NCBI GenBank assembly: GCA_963573305.1
Contig: OY754336.1
Span: 16,280,699 to 16,344,698 of the forward strand
From: Pyrrhosoma nymphula
Taxonomy: Eukaryota > Arthropoda > Insecta > Odonata > Coenagrionidae
DNA length: 64,000 nt
Direction: 5' to 3'
The position numbers were made by a program, and so were the translations under genes. Each line of letters starts with the position of its first letter. The first letter of the stretch is position 1. Below are positions 1 through 10,218 of this stretch, one piece after another. The notes beneath the pieces are model-generated. The model searched no databases. It saw nothing but the letters and a program-made list of their open reading frames with translations, and was not told the origin of the DNA.

Positions 1-417
1 GCCCGTTCACCGATAGTTGAAACAAAGGAAATAAGAATGTATTCTCATCATCGTTGCCATCGGAAACTTCCATGTCCGAGAATGAGCTCCATTCCGGAAG
101 ACTATCTATCTCCAATGATTCATCGGTACTGGAATCTGGAGTCTCCAGTAAGTACTCCAAAAGTCTCCGGTCCGTATTAGAAACAAAGGTTTGTTACAGT
201 GGTTACAGTCTTCACAGAAGACCAGGGAATAGTTCTATTGCTTCTGTTCCCTGGGTAGACTTTTTCATGGACTTGAACTAAGATGGTGCCGTTCTCTTGT
301 TTTTAGAAAACATACCAGCGCAAATCATACCATTCGTGTGAGCTGGAGTGCGCTAATCTGCGCTAAGCAAATAAGTTGAATGGAAGGCACCCATAATATC
401 CATGGCGCTCACTTGTC
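1..417. other. No recognised gene
   Basis: I see no supported gene here. Open frames are short and none resembles a known family. The stretch ends where a LINE reverse-transcriptase frame becomes readable. Confidence 0.4.
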
Positions 418-663
418 GATAATCTCCAATTTCTTGACTTCTCGTTATCAAAGAGTTTTAATCGAAGGAATCTCTTCTAACTAGTTACCTGTTTCTTCTG
501 GTGTGCCCAAGGGCAGCTTCGTAGGCCCGCTTCTATTTGCCCTTTATATTGGCGATATTGTTGAAGATGTTCTTCCCTCAGGCTGTGGTATTCTCCTTTA
601 TGCTTATAATTGCAAAATATTTAAAAGAGTTGATAGTGTGGCTGATTCTCTAGATTTACAATC
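418..663 (+). pseudogene. Non-LTR retrotransposon reverse transcriptase fragment
   Basis: The frame reads a typical reverse-transcriptase stretch: FLTSRYQRV, then SGVPKGSFVGPLLF (the usual SGVPQGS-LGPLLF block), then LLYAYNCKIF where the catalytic YADD box should be. The catalytic aspartates are replaced (YAYN), and an in-frame TAG lies just before the SGVP block, so the copy is dead. Only fingers and palm motifs remain, without the endonuclease or the C-terminal half. The style fits the Jockey/CR1 group, but the clade is an inference. Similarity ends about base 663, where a Penelope-like frame takes over, so this is a joint between two unrelated retroelements. Confidence 0.7.
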
Positions 664-1287
664 CACTGGAGTTCAGACAATCATTCCCGCAGATTCACAC
701 CACCCATTTTGTCATAATATAGCAGCCATTAACTCTATGGTGCACAGACTCCTCAATTCCGTTAAGCGATCCAGACAGACAGCCGGAACAATGGCTACAG
801 TGATCAACTTGTGAAAAAGCCACTGCACAGGAAAGCCAACACTAAATCAATAAACTCTTTGACCAGCTTAAAACCTATCCCCTGGGAGAAACCGAAATAT
901 TGGTGCAAATTACCCTTTCTTGGCCACCTTTCCTACAGTGTCTACAACCTCCTCCCCAAAGATAAATACAAAGTGTGTTTTTATTCACCTACATCATTTG
1001 GGAAAGTGATTTTTAATTCCTAAGACCAAGTGCTACCTCTTGATAAAAGCGGCATCCACGCTCTTAAGTGTAATGAATGTGACTGTGTGTAAGTGGGCCA
1101 TACCCGTTGCAAATTTAGAACTCTAGTTGAAGAGCACAAAAGGTTCACCAAACTTAAAAACCTCAAGTCCTACTTCACCAAGCACCTTTCAGAATCTGGT
1201 CACAAGTGCAATTTTAATCCCAATATCTTACATATTCAGGGAAAAGGTTTTATAATGGATGTCTTAGAAAGCTTAGAAATCACCTAA
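664..1287 (+). pseudogene. Penelope-like element, RT end and GIY-YIG nuclease remnant
   Basis: The first part reads IPADSHHPFCHNIAAINSMV and HRLLNSV, as in the region between the reverse transcriptase and nuclease of Penelope-like elements. Later frames read KLPFLGHLSYSVYNLL, then DKSGIHALKCNECDCV, a stop, and VGHTRCKFRTLVEEHKRF. This is the SGIY...C..C..YVGQTGR..R..EH pattern of a GIY-YIG endonuclease. In intact elements this nuclease makes the nick that primes target-primed reverse transcription. Here the second tyrosine of the module is a stop codon and several frameshifts separate the blocks, so no active protein can be made. The Penelope-like 3' terminus at about 2.01-2.09 kb in the same orientation is probably the end of this copy. 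Confidence 0.75.
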
Positions 1288-1369
1288 CATTGTGTAATAA
1301 TCATCGTCTGAGTGTACAATTCGTAATGACTTAACAGATTTCAAATGCTCCTCTCTTTTGTGTGCCATT

Positions 1370-1980
1370 TTAAAATCTGACTTCTTTGTTACTAACCCAC
1401 CCCTCCCTTGTCGTTCACCTTAACCTGTTCTTGCTCCCGCTACCTCCCTCACATAACTCCGTTTTCTCTCCCAACCGTCAAAACTGCCTCCCTTCTTCCT
1501 CTTTCTGCTTTAAATGCTTTGATTGTAACGTTTTACTGCTCTACCTCTTTGTATACCGTTAATATTTCTGACTTCTTTGTTTACCCACCCACCCCTCCCT
1601 TGCATATCACCGCCATGACCTTATCTCCCATTCCCTCTCCCTCATAACTAAGTCTCCTCCCCAATCTGTACTCCTTTCTACCAACTGTCAACTGACTCCC
1701 CTCGTTTTTCGCCCTATTGTACTATTTCAGATGTCTCGATGGATTTCAAATGTTCCTATCCTGTTTGTCTACCATTGATAAATGTGATTGCTTTGATACA
1801 ACCCACCCCTCCCTTGCATCTTACCACCACCCGATCTTACTTACGCCCCACCCTCCCCCTCTGCCCCCGTAACTTAGTCTTCTCCCCGACCCGTCTTCCT
1901 TCAAACCAACCGTCAATTCCTGACCTCCCCTCATTTATTCATGTTCCCAATCCCCCTTTCTTTATTGTATAAGGCTAGGA
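1370..1980 (+). repeat. Pyrimidine-rich region with three ~200-bp degenerate repeats
   Basis: The block CACCCCTCCCTTG recurs near 1398, 1590 and 1804. Each copy is followed by a C/T-rich tract with lines such as AACTTAGTCTTCTCC. The spacing is about 190-215 bases. The region sits between the GIY-YIG remnant and the Penelope-like 3' end, so it probably is that element's 3' untranslated region. The open frames across it are low-complexity and I do not call them genes. Confidence 0.55.
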
Positions 1981-2011
1981 GTAGCAATATATCTTTCTGT
2001 TTGTCTTGTAA

Positions 2012-2090
2012 GTGATGCTTTTGACGTCGAAACCGGTCGACAGCATTAAAATAAATAGTGGAATTTTGTACTGTGTTTTTGTCATATTGA
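2012..2090 (+). other. Penelope-like 3' terminus with degenerate hammerhead-like core
   Basis: TGATG at 2013 is followed by a short spacer and CGAAACCGGTCGAC at 2028, then AATAAATAGTGGAATTTTG. Penelope-like terminal repeats are known to carry hammerhead ribozyme motifs with CTGATGA and GAAAC cores. The second half of the core is intact here and the first half is altered (GTGATGC). The same arrangement recurs at about 58.70 kb. The right edge abuts copia coding sequence in the opposite orientation, so the element end is near 2090. Confidence 0.5.
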
Positions 2091-2732
2091 ATTCTCTCTT
2101 CAATTTCCACCAAGTGTCGCCACAATCGATTACTTTAGAATGTAGTTTTCCCACGTATATCAAATTTGTTCCCAAATTAGGCACATGCAATTTATTCTTA
2201 AACCTGACTTTCCACCCAGTCTTCACTTCTACACATATTGTTCCCATCCCTTTAATGCACAGTTTACTGTCGTCACCTCTTTCTACATTACCATCAATTT
2301 TCTCAATAAAATCGATGAAGAGTTCTCTGCAAGGGCTCATGTGATGTGATGCACAAGAATCATAATGCCAGTCCTTTCTCTCGATGTGTCCTATTGTCAC
2401 CTTCAAACTTATTGTTTTATCTACAGTTGTACACATTTCTGCTCTTGATGGAAGTGCATTAACGTTGCCTAAACCTTGTTTCTTCTGCTTTATGTGAAGT
2501 CATGAATTCAAACAGTTTCTATTTGTTAAATCTTATTCTACTCTGATGGCCCATGCATGGTAATTGTCTTCACCTTGTAATATTTAATATTGTCATTGTT
2601 TTTGTCTTTTAACTTCCCGCCATCATCTTGACTCGCATTTTGTCACTTAATTTTATGTCTCTCACTGATGCCTCTGTCTTCTCAAATTCAGTTTATTTCT
2701 CATTGTTGTCTCTTCATAATTATCATTTAACT
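2091..2732 (-). pseudogene. Ty1/copia-type retrotransposon, gag start and protease fragment
   Basis: Reading leftwards on the minus strand, the first recognisable block (near 2545-2600) is GEDNYHAWAIRVE, the typical start of copia gag, followed by a stop. After a deletion of most of gag, the frame from 2436 reads WHYDSCASHHMS, the copia aspartic protease signature (usually DSGASxHM), then GDDSKLCIKGMGTICV and KLHVPNLGTNLIYVGKL. The active-site glycine is cysteine. Integrase and reverse transcriptase are absent because the frame runs into the Penelope-like end at about 2090. The layout suggests a Penelope-like element inserted into, or was joined to, an older copia copy. The protein cannot be functional in this state. 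Confidence 0.75.
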
Positions 2733-2740
2733 TAGCGGGA

Positions 2741-2755
2741 TATGGGCTCATAGCC
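2741..2755 (-). other. Copia-type primer binding site
   Basis: On the minus strand the sequence reads GGCTATGAGCCCATA. It matches, with two changes, the internal initiator-tRNA-Met segment (GGTTATGGGCCCA) used by copia as its primer site. It lies directly inside a presumed LTR end (CTTCA) and upstream of the gag start, which is the expected position. Confidence 0.55.
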
Positions 2756-2987
2756 TGAAGTGTTATGAGTTTCTCGTTACTTATGAACAAGACAAACAAG
2801 TAGCTATTGATATCCATACAATATCCATATAACGTCCTCAGTCTCCAATGACATTATCCACTACTCATCCGATAGCGTTACATGCACATCCGAAGTTGTC
2901 CCACGTTCCCATCCATACAATATCCATGTAACGTTATAATCTCCCAAGGCATTAACCACACAATACCCACTTTTCATTGGATAACAT
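2756..2987 (-). repeat. Presumed copia LTR remnant with a 99-bp tandem duplication
   Basis: The sequence beyond the primer site should be LTR. It contains TCCATACAATATCCAT at 2813 and again at 2912, giving an imperfect 99-bp tandem repeat. The second LTR is not in the window, so the LTR call rests only on position. Confidence 0.35.
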
Positions 2988-3240
2988 CCCAGACAGCACA
3001 AATTTGGTCATATTACTGGATTACAGTCATTTTACAATCGTATTACAAAAATTGGGTGTTCGTATTCCAATTGTATTACAATCGTAATACTGTGTCAAAT
3101 GTCTGCTAGTACCTTTGTATTATGGTTGTATTATAGAGCCAAATTACAATTGTTTTACAAATTGTATTATGGTGGTATTACAGAGCCAAATTACAATAGT
3201 TTTACAAACTGAATTTCTGTCGTATTACCATCCAGGTAGG
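2988..3240. repeat. AT-rich minisatellite with CCCAGACAGCAC edge
   Basis: It begins CCCAGACAGCACA, the same kind of edge seen at 33.5, 35.2 and 41.6 kb. Inside are short TTACAATCGTATTACAA-like units and two ~47-bp units starting at about 3116 and 3163 (TGTATTATGGT, GAGCCAAATTACAAT). It looks like the satellite core of a short terminal-repeat element whose right end is not clear. Confidence 0.5.
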
Positions 3241-3880
3241 AAGTTTTTGCTTAGTAAATGGGGTGTAACTGTCTGTATGAAGACCTCTGTTACTGGGATG
3301 GAACTGAAAATGAATTGAAACAAGCTCCACCCGAGTTGCACCTCAGCTGGGATGAAACTGGGGTACCTTGCCCTTGTCAAAACGTTGCCCAACTTCAAAA
3401 CGTTGATCATCAATCCAGAAAATCCTTGTATCTTTGGCTATGAAAATTTTATTTACAGGGGCAAAATTGTAACCATAGAAATAATTTTCTTTCTTGGATC
3501 CCAAAATAAAAATATAATATATTCACTATCATCTTGTCGCCTCTACAGAATCTCACTGTCAACATATGATATATGAAATCATTTTACCTACTTATGCCTA
3601 CCTAACCGCATAGTTCAACATTTCTAACGTCTATTGATGTGTACTCGCAATTGATTACAACACTCCTAGAAAGTTTTATAGAAATGGCCATTCCCGTGCG
3701 TTAAAGTGACTGCAAGAACTATAATTTTTAAATGCCAATGCCGTTATAATTTGAGGAAATACCATCCAATCACGATAACAGTTACCAGGCATTAATTAAT
3801 TGAAACCTTTGTTGCCACAGGATGACTACAAAGTCAATATTAATGAGAATAAACAAGAGTTTTTCCAATCCTAACTTATC
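3241..3880. other. No recognised gene
   Basis: Unique-looking AT-rich sequence. Short open frames overlap on both strands and none resembles a known protein. Confidence 0.4.
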
Positions 3881-3990
3881 CACTTGTATTACAATCGTAA
3901 ATACAGCGTCAAATTTCCGTAAATACCTTTGTATTGCAGAGTCAAATTACAATCGCTTTACAAATTTTATTATGGTGGTATGGATGCCTA
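3881..3990. repeat. Second copy of the AT-rich minisatellite unit
   Basis: TATTACAATCGTAAATAC, then AGAGTCAAATTACAATCG and TTTATTATGGTGGTAT repeat the pattern at 3.06-3.18 kb. This copy may be the displaced remainder of the same element. Confidence 0.5.
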
Positions 3991-4140
3991 TAAGAAGCTG
4001 CTACATGGAAATATGGTTGGAAAGAGAAAAAGAGGAAGACCAAGGAAAAATGGATGCAGGATTTGGAAGAAGATATAACGATCTATGAGGATTGTGGGAG
4101 AAAATGCAGAAGAGAATGAACAGGCGACTTGTGGGAGGCT
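3991..4140 (+). pseudogene. RTE-like LINE C-terminal tail
   Basis: Frames read GKRKRGRPRK and, after a one-base shift, KWMQDLEEDITIYEDCGRKC. This is the basic RGRP...W...LEED tail that ends many insect non-LTR polyproteins. Only the tail is present, and it ends beside an inverted repeat and opposite-strand LINE sequence. Confidence 0.6.
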
Positions 4141-4173
4141 GAAGCCCATACCGGGCTTAAGCGCCGAGGAAGT

Positions 4174-4211
4174 AAGTTAATTCCTTACCATGAAAGGTAA
4201 GGAATTAACTT
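4174..4211. repeat. Perfect 16-bp inverted repeat at a LINE-LINE junction
   Basis: AAGTTAATTCCTTACC (4174-4189) and its exact complement (4196-4211) flank a 6-base loop. It lies exactly between a plus-strand LINE tail and minus-strand LINE sequence. Confidence 0.85.
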
Positions 4212-5063
4212 CCGCCTTCCGCCAAAATACTTTCTACTTAGGTACGTGAATTCTTCCACCTGCTCAATTTTTTTCCTTCCCACCCTAATATTCAGCCCCA
4301 CCTTCGTATTTACTGATAGAAAATTTCATTATCTTTTCCATTTTATGATTCACCTATATCCCATTCCTTTCACACTGCGCCTCTAACGGGTCAAGGACAT
4401 CTCGGCTCGGTCACTTCGGCGCGAGCCACTTTGGCGCTAGGCCATTTCGAAGCGATTTCATAACTTTCGGATGACACAGATGTTGACTGGGCCGTTATCG
4501 AAACCCGCCGTCTCCTTACTCATTCGAAATTGTGGCTCCACAGAATTAGTTTATGAACTCTTAATTCAATATCGATGGTAACGGATTCCGAAACTCTTAT
4601 GGAAGTACTACTCCTTATCCGTAATACCGCACTGTATCCCATGGAATGGGAACTCCCATTTTCCCTTACCACCCCCGGTTAGTTCTTTCATTTTCGGATA
4701 CAATACGTCTGCTCCTCCAATTTTTTGGATTTTCTCCAAGGAGTCGATTTGTTCTCTCCACCGTGCTTCCCTGGCTTTCGTTGTTTCTCTTCCAAGCCTG
4801 TTGTTAAGCTTCCATTGTACATTCTCTTGCCTAGCTCCGTGTTTACGCTCTTCCCTATCATTATCTCTCCTCACCCTTGATATTCTCATGTTTGTTACAC
4901 TTACTACGCCTATTGCCGTTTGTGTCGCAATCTTCATCCCTTTTCTCAGACTTTCCCATAAACTTTCCTCTGATCTCGCCGCATTATCGTCACCCAGTAT
5001 TTCATCAGCATGACTAGGACCGAGAATAGTTCCAGAAATAGTGTAATAGTACATTTGTAGCAA
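4205..5063 (-). pseudogene. RTE-like LINE fragments, rearranged
   Basis: Two blocks lie on the minus strand. The upstream one (5063-4608) is a charged frame with LRKGMKIATQTAIG, ARQENVQWKLNNRL and REARWREQIDSLEKI, resembling the linker between endonuclease and reverse transcriptase in RTE-like elements. The downstream one (about 4330-4205) reads KVGLNIRVGRKKIEQVEEF and TYLSRK, the block after the catalytic domain (normally ...IEQVEEFKYLGS). The catalytic palm that should separate them is missing, and roughly 4331-4607 has no recognisable coding content. The copy is therefore deleted as well as frameshifted. Confidence 0.6.
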
Positions 5064-5493
5064 ATATTTTTAAAAATTATTCCAATAAGCCTGCTCTTGA
5101 CGATGTTAGAAAGTCTCACGTTGAACTTTTGTGGGTGAAAATGAAATACAAGTAAATGGGAAGCGTAGAGAGAGTAGTTATTTTATCGTCAGCTTTCGGC
5201 TCAGCGGCAGAAGAACGCGGAGAAAAATTAATAGTCCTTGACAACTATATTTGAACATTGGAACTGAATGCATTATGCAAAGAAAATTCGGAAGAAATTA
5301 TTGCATTCTTCAAGATCGAATACTTATAAATTTTTTGGTGAAATGTATGGAAAGATCAATGTAGCATTTTAATACTTAGTAATTTTGACATCAACTGCAT
5401 ATATGATAGTGGCTGCATTTGATGTGTTAAAAACCGCATCCCTTTTACATTTTCCCAAGAGGTCGTGCATAGATTACGTTACCATCTTAGGTT

Positions 5494-5512
5494 GGGGGGG
5501 GGGGGGGGGGGG
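5494..5512 (+). repeat. Poly-G tract of 19
   Basis: A run of 19 G directly seen. No gene is supported next to it; the open frame on the other strand is low-complexity at this end. Confidence 0.9.
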
Positions 5513-5853
5513 TGAGTGGATCGCCTAAAAACCTACGGAGGGTAACGAGGGGCAGGGGAGAGGGTTTCATTCTGCTATTACAATGGGCATGTTCACGTTT
5601 CTCACTCGTCAACATCGCGTCGGCAATACTACGAGAAGTCCATAGAGTAGGTAGGTAACTCTTACACAGCCCTCTCAAGAGTCTTCTAATCACATAACTA
5701 TAATCCACGATATTGGCTCATGGAGGGATAAGGGTACATTGTTTATTGAGGACCATTAGAAATTCTAGTTTATTTTTAAAGTTCATGTGATTCATGGTTT
5801 ATTTTTAGAATTTAAAATTGAATATTACTTGATCTTATTGAGATTATCTAATT

Positions 5854-6946
5854 GAGATTAATAAAGAGGGCACTAATGATAAATCTTCCCCTAAAATAAT
5901 TCACCAAGGTGTCCCTCAGGGGTCCGTTCTTGGCCCCATTTTGTTTCTCATTTACATTAATGATCTACCCGGTGTTCTACAAGGCATTCCAGACAGTCAT
6001 CCCATTTTATTTGCTGATGATACCAATGTTATTATTTCTGCAGCTTCTACTCACGACCTTCTTACAAGATGTACTCTTGTTACCCAAGGAATTCATTCGT
6101 GGGCCACGCAAAATTTTCTTAAAATAAATGTCGAAAAGTCACAAGTTATACAGTTTATGCACAAAAACACTCCAACCCAAGTAATAAATATTCCACTTGA
6201 CGATCAAATTTTGCCTCAGGTCGAGTCAACTAAATTTCTAGGCCTATTTTTAAATTCCCATCTCTATTGGGATTCTCATATAGATATGCTTTTAAAAAAG
6301 CTTAATTCTGTCACTTTTCTTATTCGGAATATTCGTTATACTGTATCCATAGATGTCCTCATTTCTCTGTATTATGGTTTATGTTATTCACACATTGTGC
6401 AAACTATGCTTTTCTGGGGCTCTTCCCCTCAAGCAATTTCTATTTTTAAATTATAAAAGAAAATTGTTCGTTTGATGACTAATTCTAAGTACGACGCCCC
6501 AAGTCTTCCTCTTTTTAGGGATCTTAATTTGTTACCTTTACCTTGTATTTATATTTTTACTGCTATTGTATTTACAAAAAATAATCTTTCTAATTTTGCT
6601 ACGAATGCAGATATACATGACCACAGCACTCGTAATGCAACAAATCTCCATGTTTCATTTACTCGCACAAAGTCTACATACAATGGGCCGAGGAATATGG
6701 GCCTTATCTTATACAGCAAATTGCCTGTTTATTTTAAAAATAATAAGTCTGTTTCCAAATTTAAATTCCATTGAAAGGACTTCTTGCTTGGGAAAATGTT
6801 TTTCAGCATTAACGAATATCTATCATTTTGATAATTTTTTGGCTGTTGTGATAATGTGATTTTTTCTTTGTAAACATGATGTTTTTGTATGCAAACTTTT
6901 TGTATTACCGGTCCTTGGACAAATAAATATATTATTATTATTATTA
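5854..6946 (+). pseudogene. 5'-truncated non-LTR retrotransposon, reverse transcriptase C-terminal half
   Basis: One frame runs from about 5872 to the TGA at 6829 and is broken only by a TAA at 6454 and a TGA at 6772. It reads GVPQGSVLGPILFLIYINDL, then the intact catalytic box LFADDTNVII, then FLKINVEKSQVIQF, KFLGLFLNSHLYWDSHI and YGLCYSHIVQTMLFWGSSP. This is the palm, thumb and C-terminal domain of a Jockey/CR1-like reverse transcriptase. The endonuclease and the N-terminal half are missing, as expected for incomplete target-primed reverse transcription. After the stop comes a short 3' UTR ending in a (TTA)n tail at about 6930-6946. With two stops in about 320 codons and an intact FADD box it is one of the youngest LINE copies in the window. 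Confidence 0.85.
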
Positions 6947-7555
6947 GATCTATTAAATCTAGTTCGGTTACTTTATTTGTCTTATCCTATCCTATACCTA
7001 TCCCTAAAAATAAACTAACTCAATATTTGAGAACATATTTTTTAATTGAAAATTTCATTTATAAAGACAACGTCACATGTCTGAGGGGGGGATATGTCAA
7101 CAAAGGGGTAAAAAAGATCACCGAAAACGGAAACGTAGTTTATGCACGACCCCTAATGTGCATTCCCCGCGGTCTCACCTAATGTTGAAGGTTTGAGTAT
7201 TGAGGTCTGGCGTGAGTGCGAACACGTCCCTTTTGCCCTCCATCGAGGTTGTCAAAATGCAGCCAAGTTCCTCCATCAGTCCTATTAGCACGTTATTCTC
7301 TTCACCGTTTATCTGCCAGCGGTGCCTCATTTCTCTCTTAGCTCTTGCGTTTCATATGCTCGTGTATGCCAGCGAAATAGACCTGAGCGCCCCCCAACAG
7401 ATTCATTTATTCACCCGCTAGGCCACTCGTCCACTGGGGCACGGAATTACTCAACTGACAATTGCTCTTTTGGTTCATTTTATCTACAACTATTTAAAAA
7501 GATTAAAATTCTCGTTCCCAAATACTTATCCTAAATAATTTGTGCGGGTTTTCTG
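6947..7555. other. No recognised gene
   Basis: Sequence between the LINE tail and the Merlin element. Open frames are short and unrecognised. Confidence 0.4.
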
Positions 7556-8703
7556 CAGAAAGCGGACGCCACTTGTTTTTTTGTTGTAATTCTCTATATT
7601 TTTAGTAGGTACCAGTACACAAACAAAACTACACTTTCATTTAAATATTCTACCAGCTGATTGGTAGGTTCTTGGACAGTCACAGAGGATTAAACATAGT
7701 AATGTCCAGCATTATTTGCTCGAATAAGTCCTTTCCAGCATATCGTAGGCTCCACAAAAATTCACTGATATGAATCTGGAAGAGCTCTTTACGTCCCATA
7801 TTCTACCTCGTGTATCCGTTTTGCAAGGGCCCACAGCCCTTCGAAGGTATTAGTGTGCGCCCCACTAGCTGGATCTCGAAAATTCTCCGAGTGATTTACA
7901 GTCGAATGCATGCCATTGTAGCCGTGAAGATAAGGAATCCCGTTATAACTTGCCCAACAGTCAGACATCATTAACGCCCCTGGATGGATACATTCTTTAA
8001 TAAAATTCTATAATGTATTACCTGCTGTTCTATCGGGAACTGCAAATATAAAAAAAACACTCCCTGGTCTCTGACCAGATACATCCGATAACCCATTGTT
8101 CTGGATACATTCTGTATATATTATACTTCCGTCGTGAATAGACACTTTCGTCAATTTCTACTGTTAAACCATCTCCGCATATAAGTTTGGGATTTTGCAA
8201 TAAGAAATACGCACAAACTTATCGAACAAACTTTTTCCAGTCCGTTACAGTCGCATTGCCCATTCCAAACTTATCGTTACAAAACTTGAATGGGGTATAC
8301 TGCCTACTCCATCAGTATAGGAAATACGCAACAGTGTCGAAATATATTATGCTGGACTACAACCGTGTATTTTTTTTAGACGTAACGAAGTGCGAAAGGA
8401 TTTTTATGACATCTATATTTCTCCTGCTTATCATTAATAGTGTAAAACTTATTTTGTGCCCTTGATTACAAAGTCTTGAAGCGTGTATCCTTTACCCAGC
8501 AGGAACCGAACGGCATGTTGTTTCTCTGGAGCGTCTCTGAATAATTGAATCAAACCCATGGCACGCAATGGATATCCCTTCAGACGTCGAAATACAGAAG
8601 TAAACAATAATTGAGATTCGAAAGTAAACATGAACAAAAGTTAAGTAAATAACTAGTGTATTCCAAAGCATTGTGAAAGGCTACAAGTGGCGACCGCTTT
8701 CTG
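7556..8703 (-). mobile_element. Merlin-type DNA transposon, decayed
   Basis: The two ends are inverted copies. CAGAAAGCGG at 7556 continues into CGCCACTTGT, and the right end at 8683-8703 is the complement with one mismatch in 21 bases. The interior encodes, on the minus strand, pieces of an ISXO2/Merlin-like transposase. Size (1,148 bp) and the single-gene layout fit a near full-length Merlin. No clear target duplication remains at the ends. Confidence 0.8.
7680..8637 (-). pseudogene. Merlin (ISXO2-like) transposase, frameshifted
   Basis: Merlin transposases are DDE enzymes related to bacterial IS1016/ISXO2. On the minus strand the frames read, in order: an N-terminal block AMGLIQLFRDAPEKQHAVRF; then EIDESVYSRRKYN, the VEIDES-F-RRKYN motif with the first catalytic aspartate; then QWVIGCIWSETRECFFY; then MMSDCWASYNGI with the second aspartate; then TVNHSENFRDPASGAHTNTF, the TVNHS-NFVDP-TGAHTNTIEG block; and finally GRKELFQIHISEFLW and AGKDLFEQIMLDITMFNPL before a stop. 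The blocks are in the right order but need several frame changes, and stops lie within them. The family assignment is firm. The copy is inactive. Confidence 0.85.
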
Positions 8704-9580
8704 AACAAGACCCATTTTTTTCCAGGAAAAGTAGCGCAAAGCCCCTAAAACCGCGAAGCTCTGCAAATCTTTCTGTAAATATTGTGGGACCACCGCGAGG
8801 GTGGAATAAGTTAGACGAAAGGTTCAAGGTGGAAAAATAATAAGCTAGTTGAAAAAATATAACAATCCCACTTCCGTCGTCGTGTCAGTTTCTCAGAAAC
8901 GCATTCGCATTGGACTCCCGCTTATCAACACCCAAGGTCAACTCAATGCCCAAAGAAAAAGATGGGAAGTGATTCTTAAATCACTTCATGTCGCGCACTG
9001 GGCCGAGATAAAAAAGTCTCACAAAACTCATATCATTATGCATGTACACTTCTAATCCGACGTGCAATGAGGACAAGTTTAGGCGTGCCTTTTCTTTCCT
9101 GAGGCGTAGTAAAGAATTCAGTGCATATTGTGGAATACATATCTCAATCGTAGCCCATACATGAGCCAAAGGCTGCATTACGTGGGAAACAGTGTATGCT
9201 AATTTTTCTATGAATAATCGCTCTGTCAATTTAAATTGTCTAGTTCATCGCTTAATCTCTTCAGCAAAATATGTACTTCTATTGACTGCACCACATTTAA
9301 CAGTTGATTATGCGAGAGCTAAAACCGTAACACAGTTTTCTCCGAAAACGGGCAGTTTTGACCAAAGCCATATTGACCTTGGTCTTTACTGGTTTCTGCT
9401 GATATATCTTTTGTACCAAAAGATGTTATAGATGCCATTCCTTGCTGCTTCGATGTTTTAGGATTATTATATTTCACTGCCACATTCTGATTAAAAAATA
9501 AATGTTAACGCTTTTAGCAATTATTTTCTCTTTCAGCCAACTGTGTATTGTTACGTCTGAAAAAAATAAATCCCCATGCG
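8704..9580. other. No recognised gene
   Basis: A minus-strand open frame of 82 codons (9229-8981) and others nearby do not resemble any family I recognise. There is no support for a gene. Confidence 0.4.
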
Positions 9581-10218
9581 GATGGAAAAATTTAAGGGGG
9601 TCTCCAATAGCCGTAAACAATTGGCACCACAAATTCCCCCCCTTTCCCCCCCCCCTCCTCCCATCATCTTGGATGTCATTACCATTCCTCACTTCAACCT
9701 TGCGTTGCTGTGACGCCTTTCCTTCGGATCGCTAAAGAGGGTTACTTGGTAGCCGAAATACGCGTATTCGACCGTCACCCTCGTCCGTTCTTGCTTGCAA
9801 GATTTTTACCGCGCTCTTTTGGAGCAGTTTCTCCCAGAAGTTGGGCCCATTCGTGTATGTGATTGAGTGATTTTGAGTGCTTGTGAGTGTGTGTGTTTGT
9901 GTTAATAACCAGGCACCTTTAGTAGGGTCTCATTAGCTTTACGAAGGATACCAGATTATAGCCCTAAGTATCCTTAGCGGGGTCCCATTAGCCTAGCGAA
10001 GGATCCTATCTGGGTTGTGTGATTGCGGTTGTGTTGGTCACTGGCGTGGAAGCATTCTTGCCGTAAACTATCACAGGAGAGTATTCTGGTGGAGAGGCTG
10101 GGGTTGGTCTCTGCTGTGGAAGTCCCATGCCGGCAAACCAACACAGCAAGGTTAGTGATCTCTGACGAGTGGTGCCAATTTTTTACGGCTATTGGAGACC
10201 CCCTTTAATTTTTCCATC
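9581..10218. mobile_element. MITE with 50-bp terminal inverted repeats
   Basis: Bases 9581-9630 start GATGGAAAAATT and end AATTGGCACCAC; bases 10169-10218 are their complement with only a few mismatches. The 640-bp element has no coding capacity. The interior has two internal duplications: CATTAGC-T-CGAAGGAT near 9930 and 9990, and GTTGGTC--TG--GTGGAAG near 10030 and 10105. The superfamily is not identified and I see no clear target duplication. Confidence 0.75.

Noticed and set aside
1408..1972. Two proline/serine-rich plus-strand frames
   Set aside because: They lie in C/T-rich repeats of a Penelope-like 3' region and have no protein-like features.
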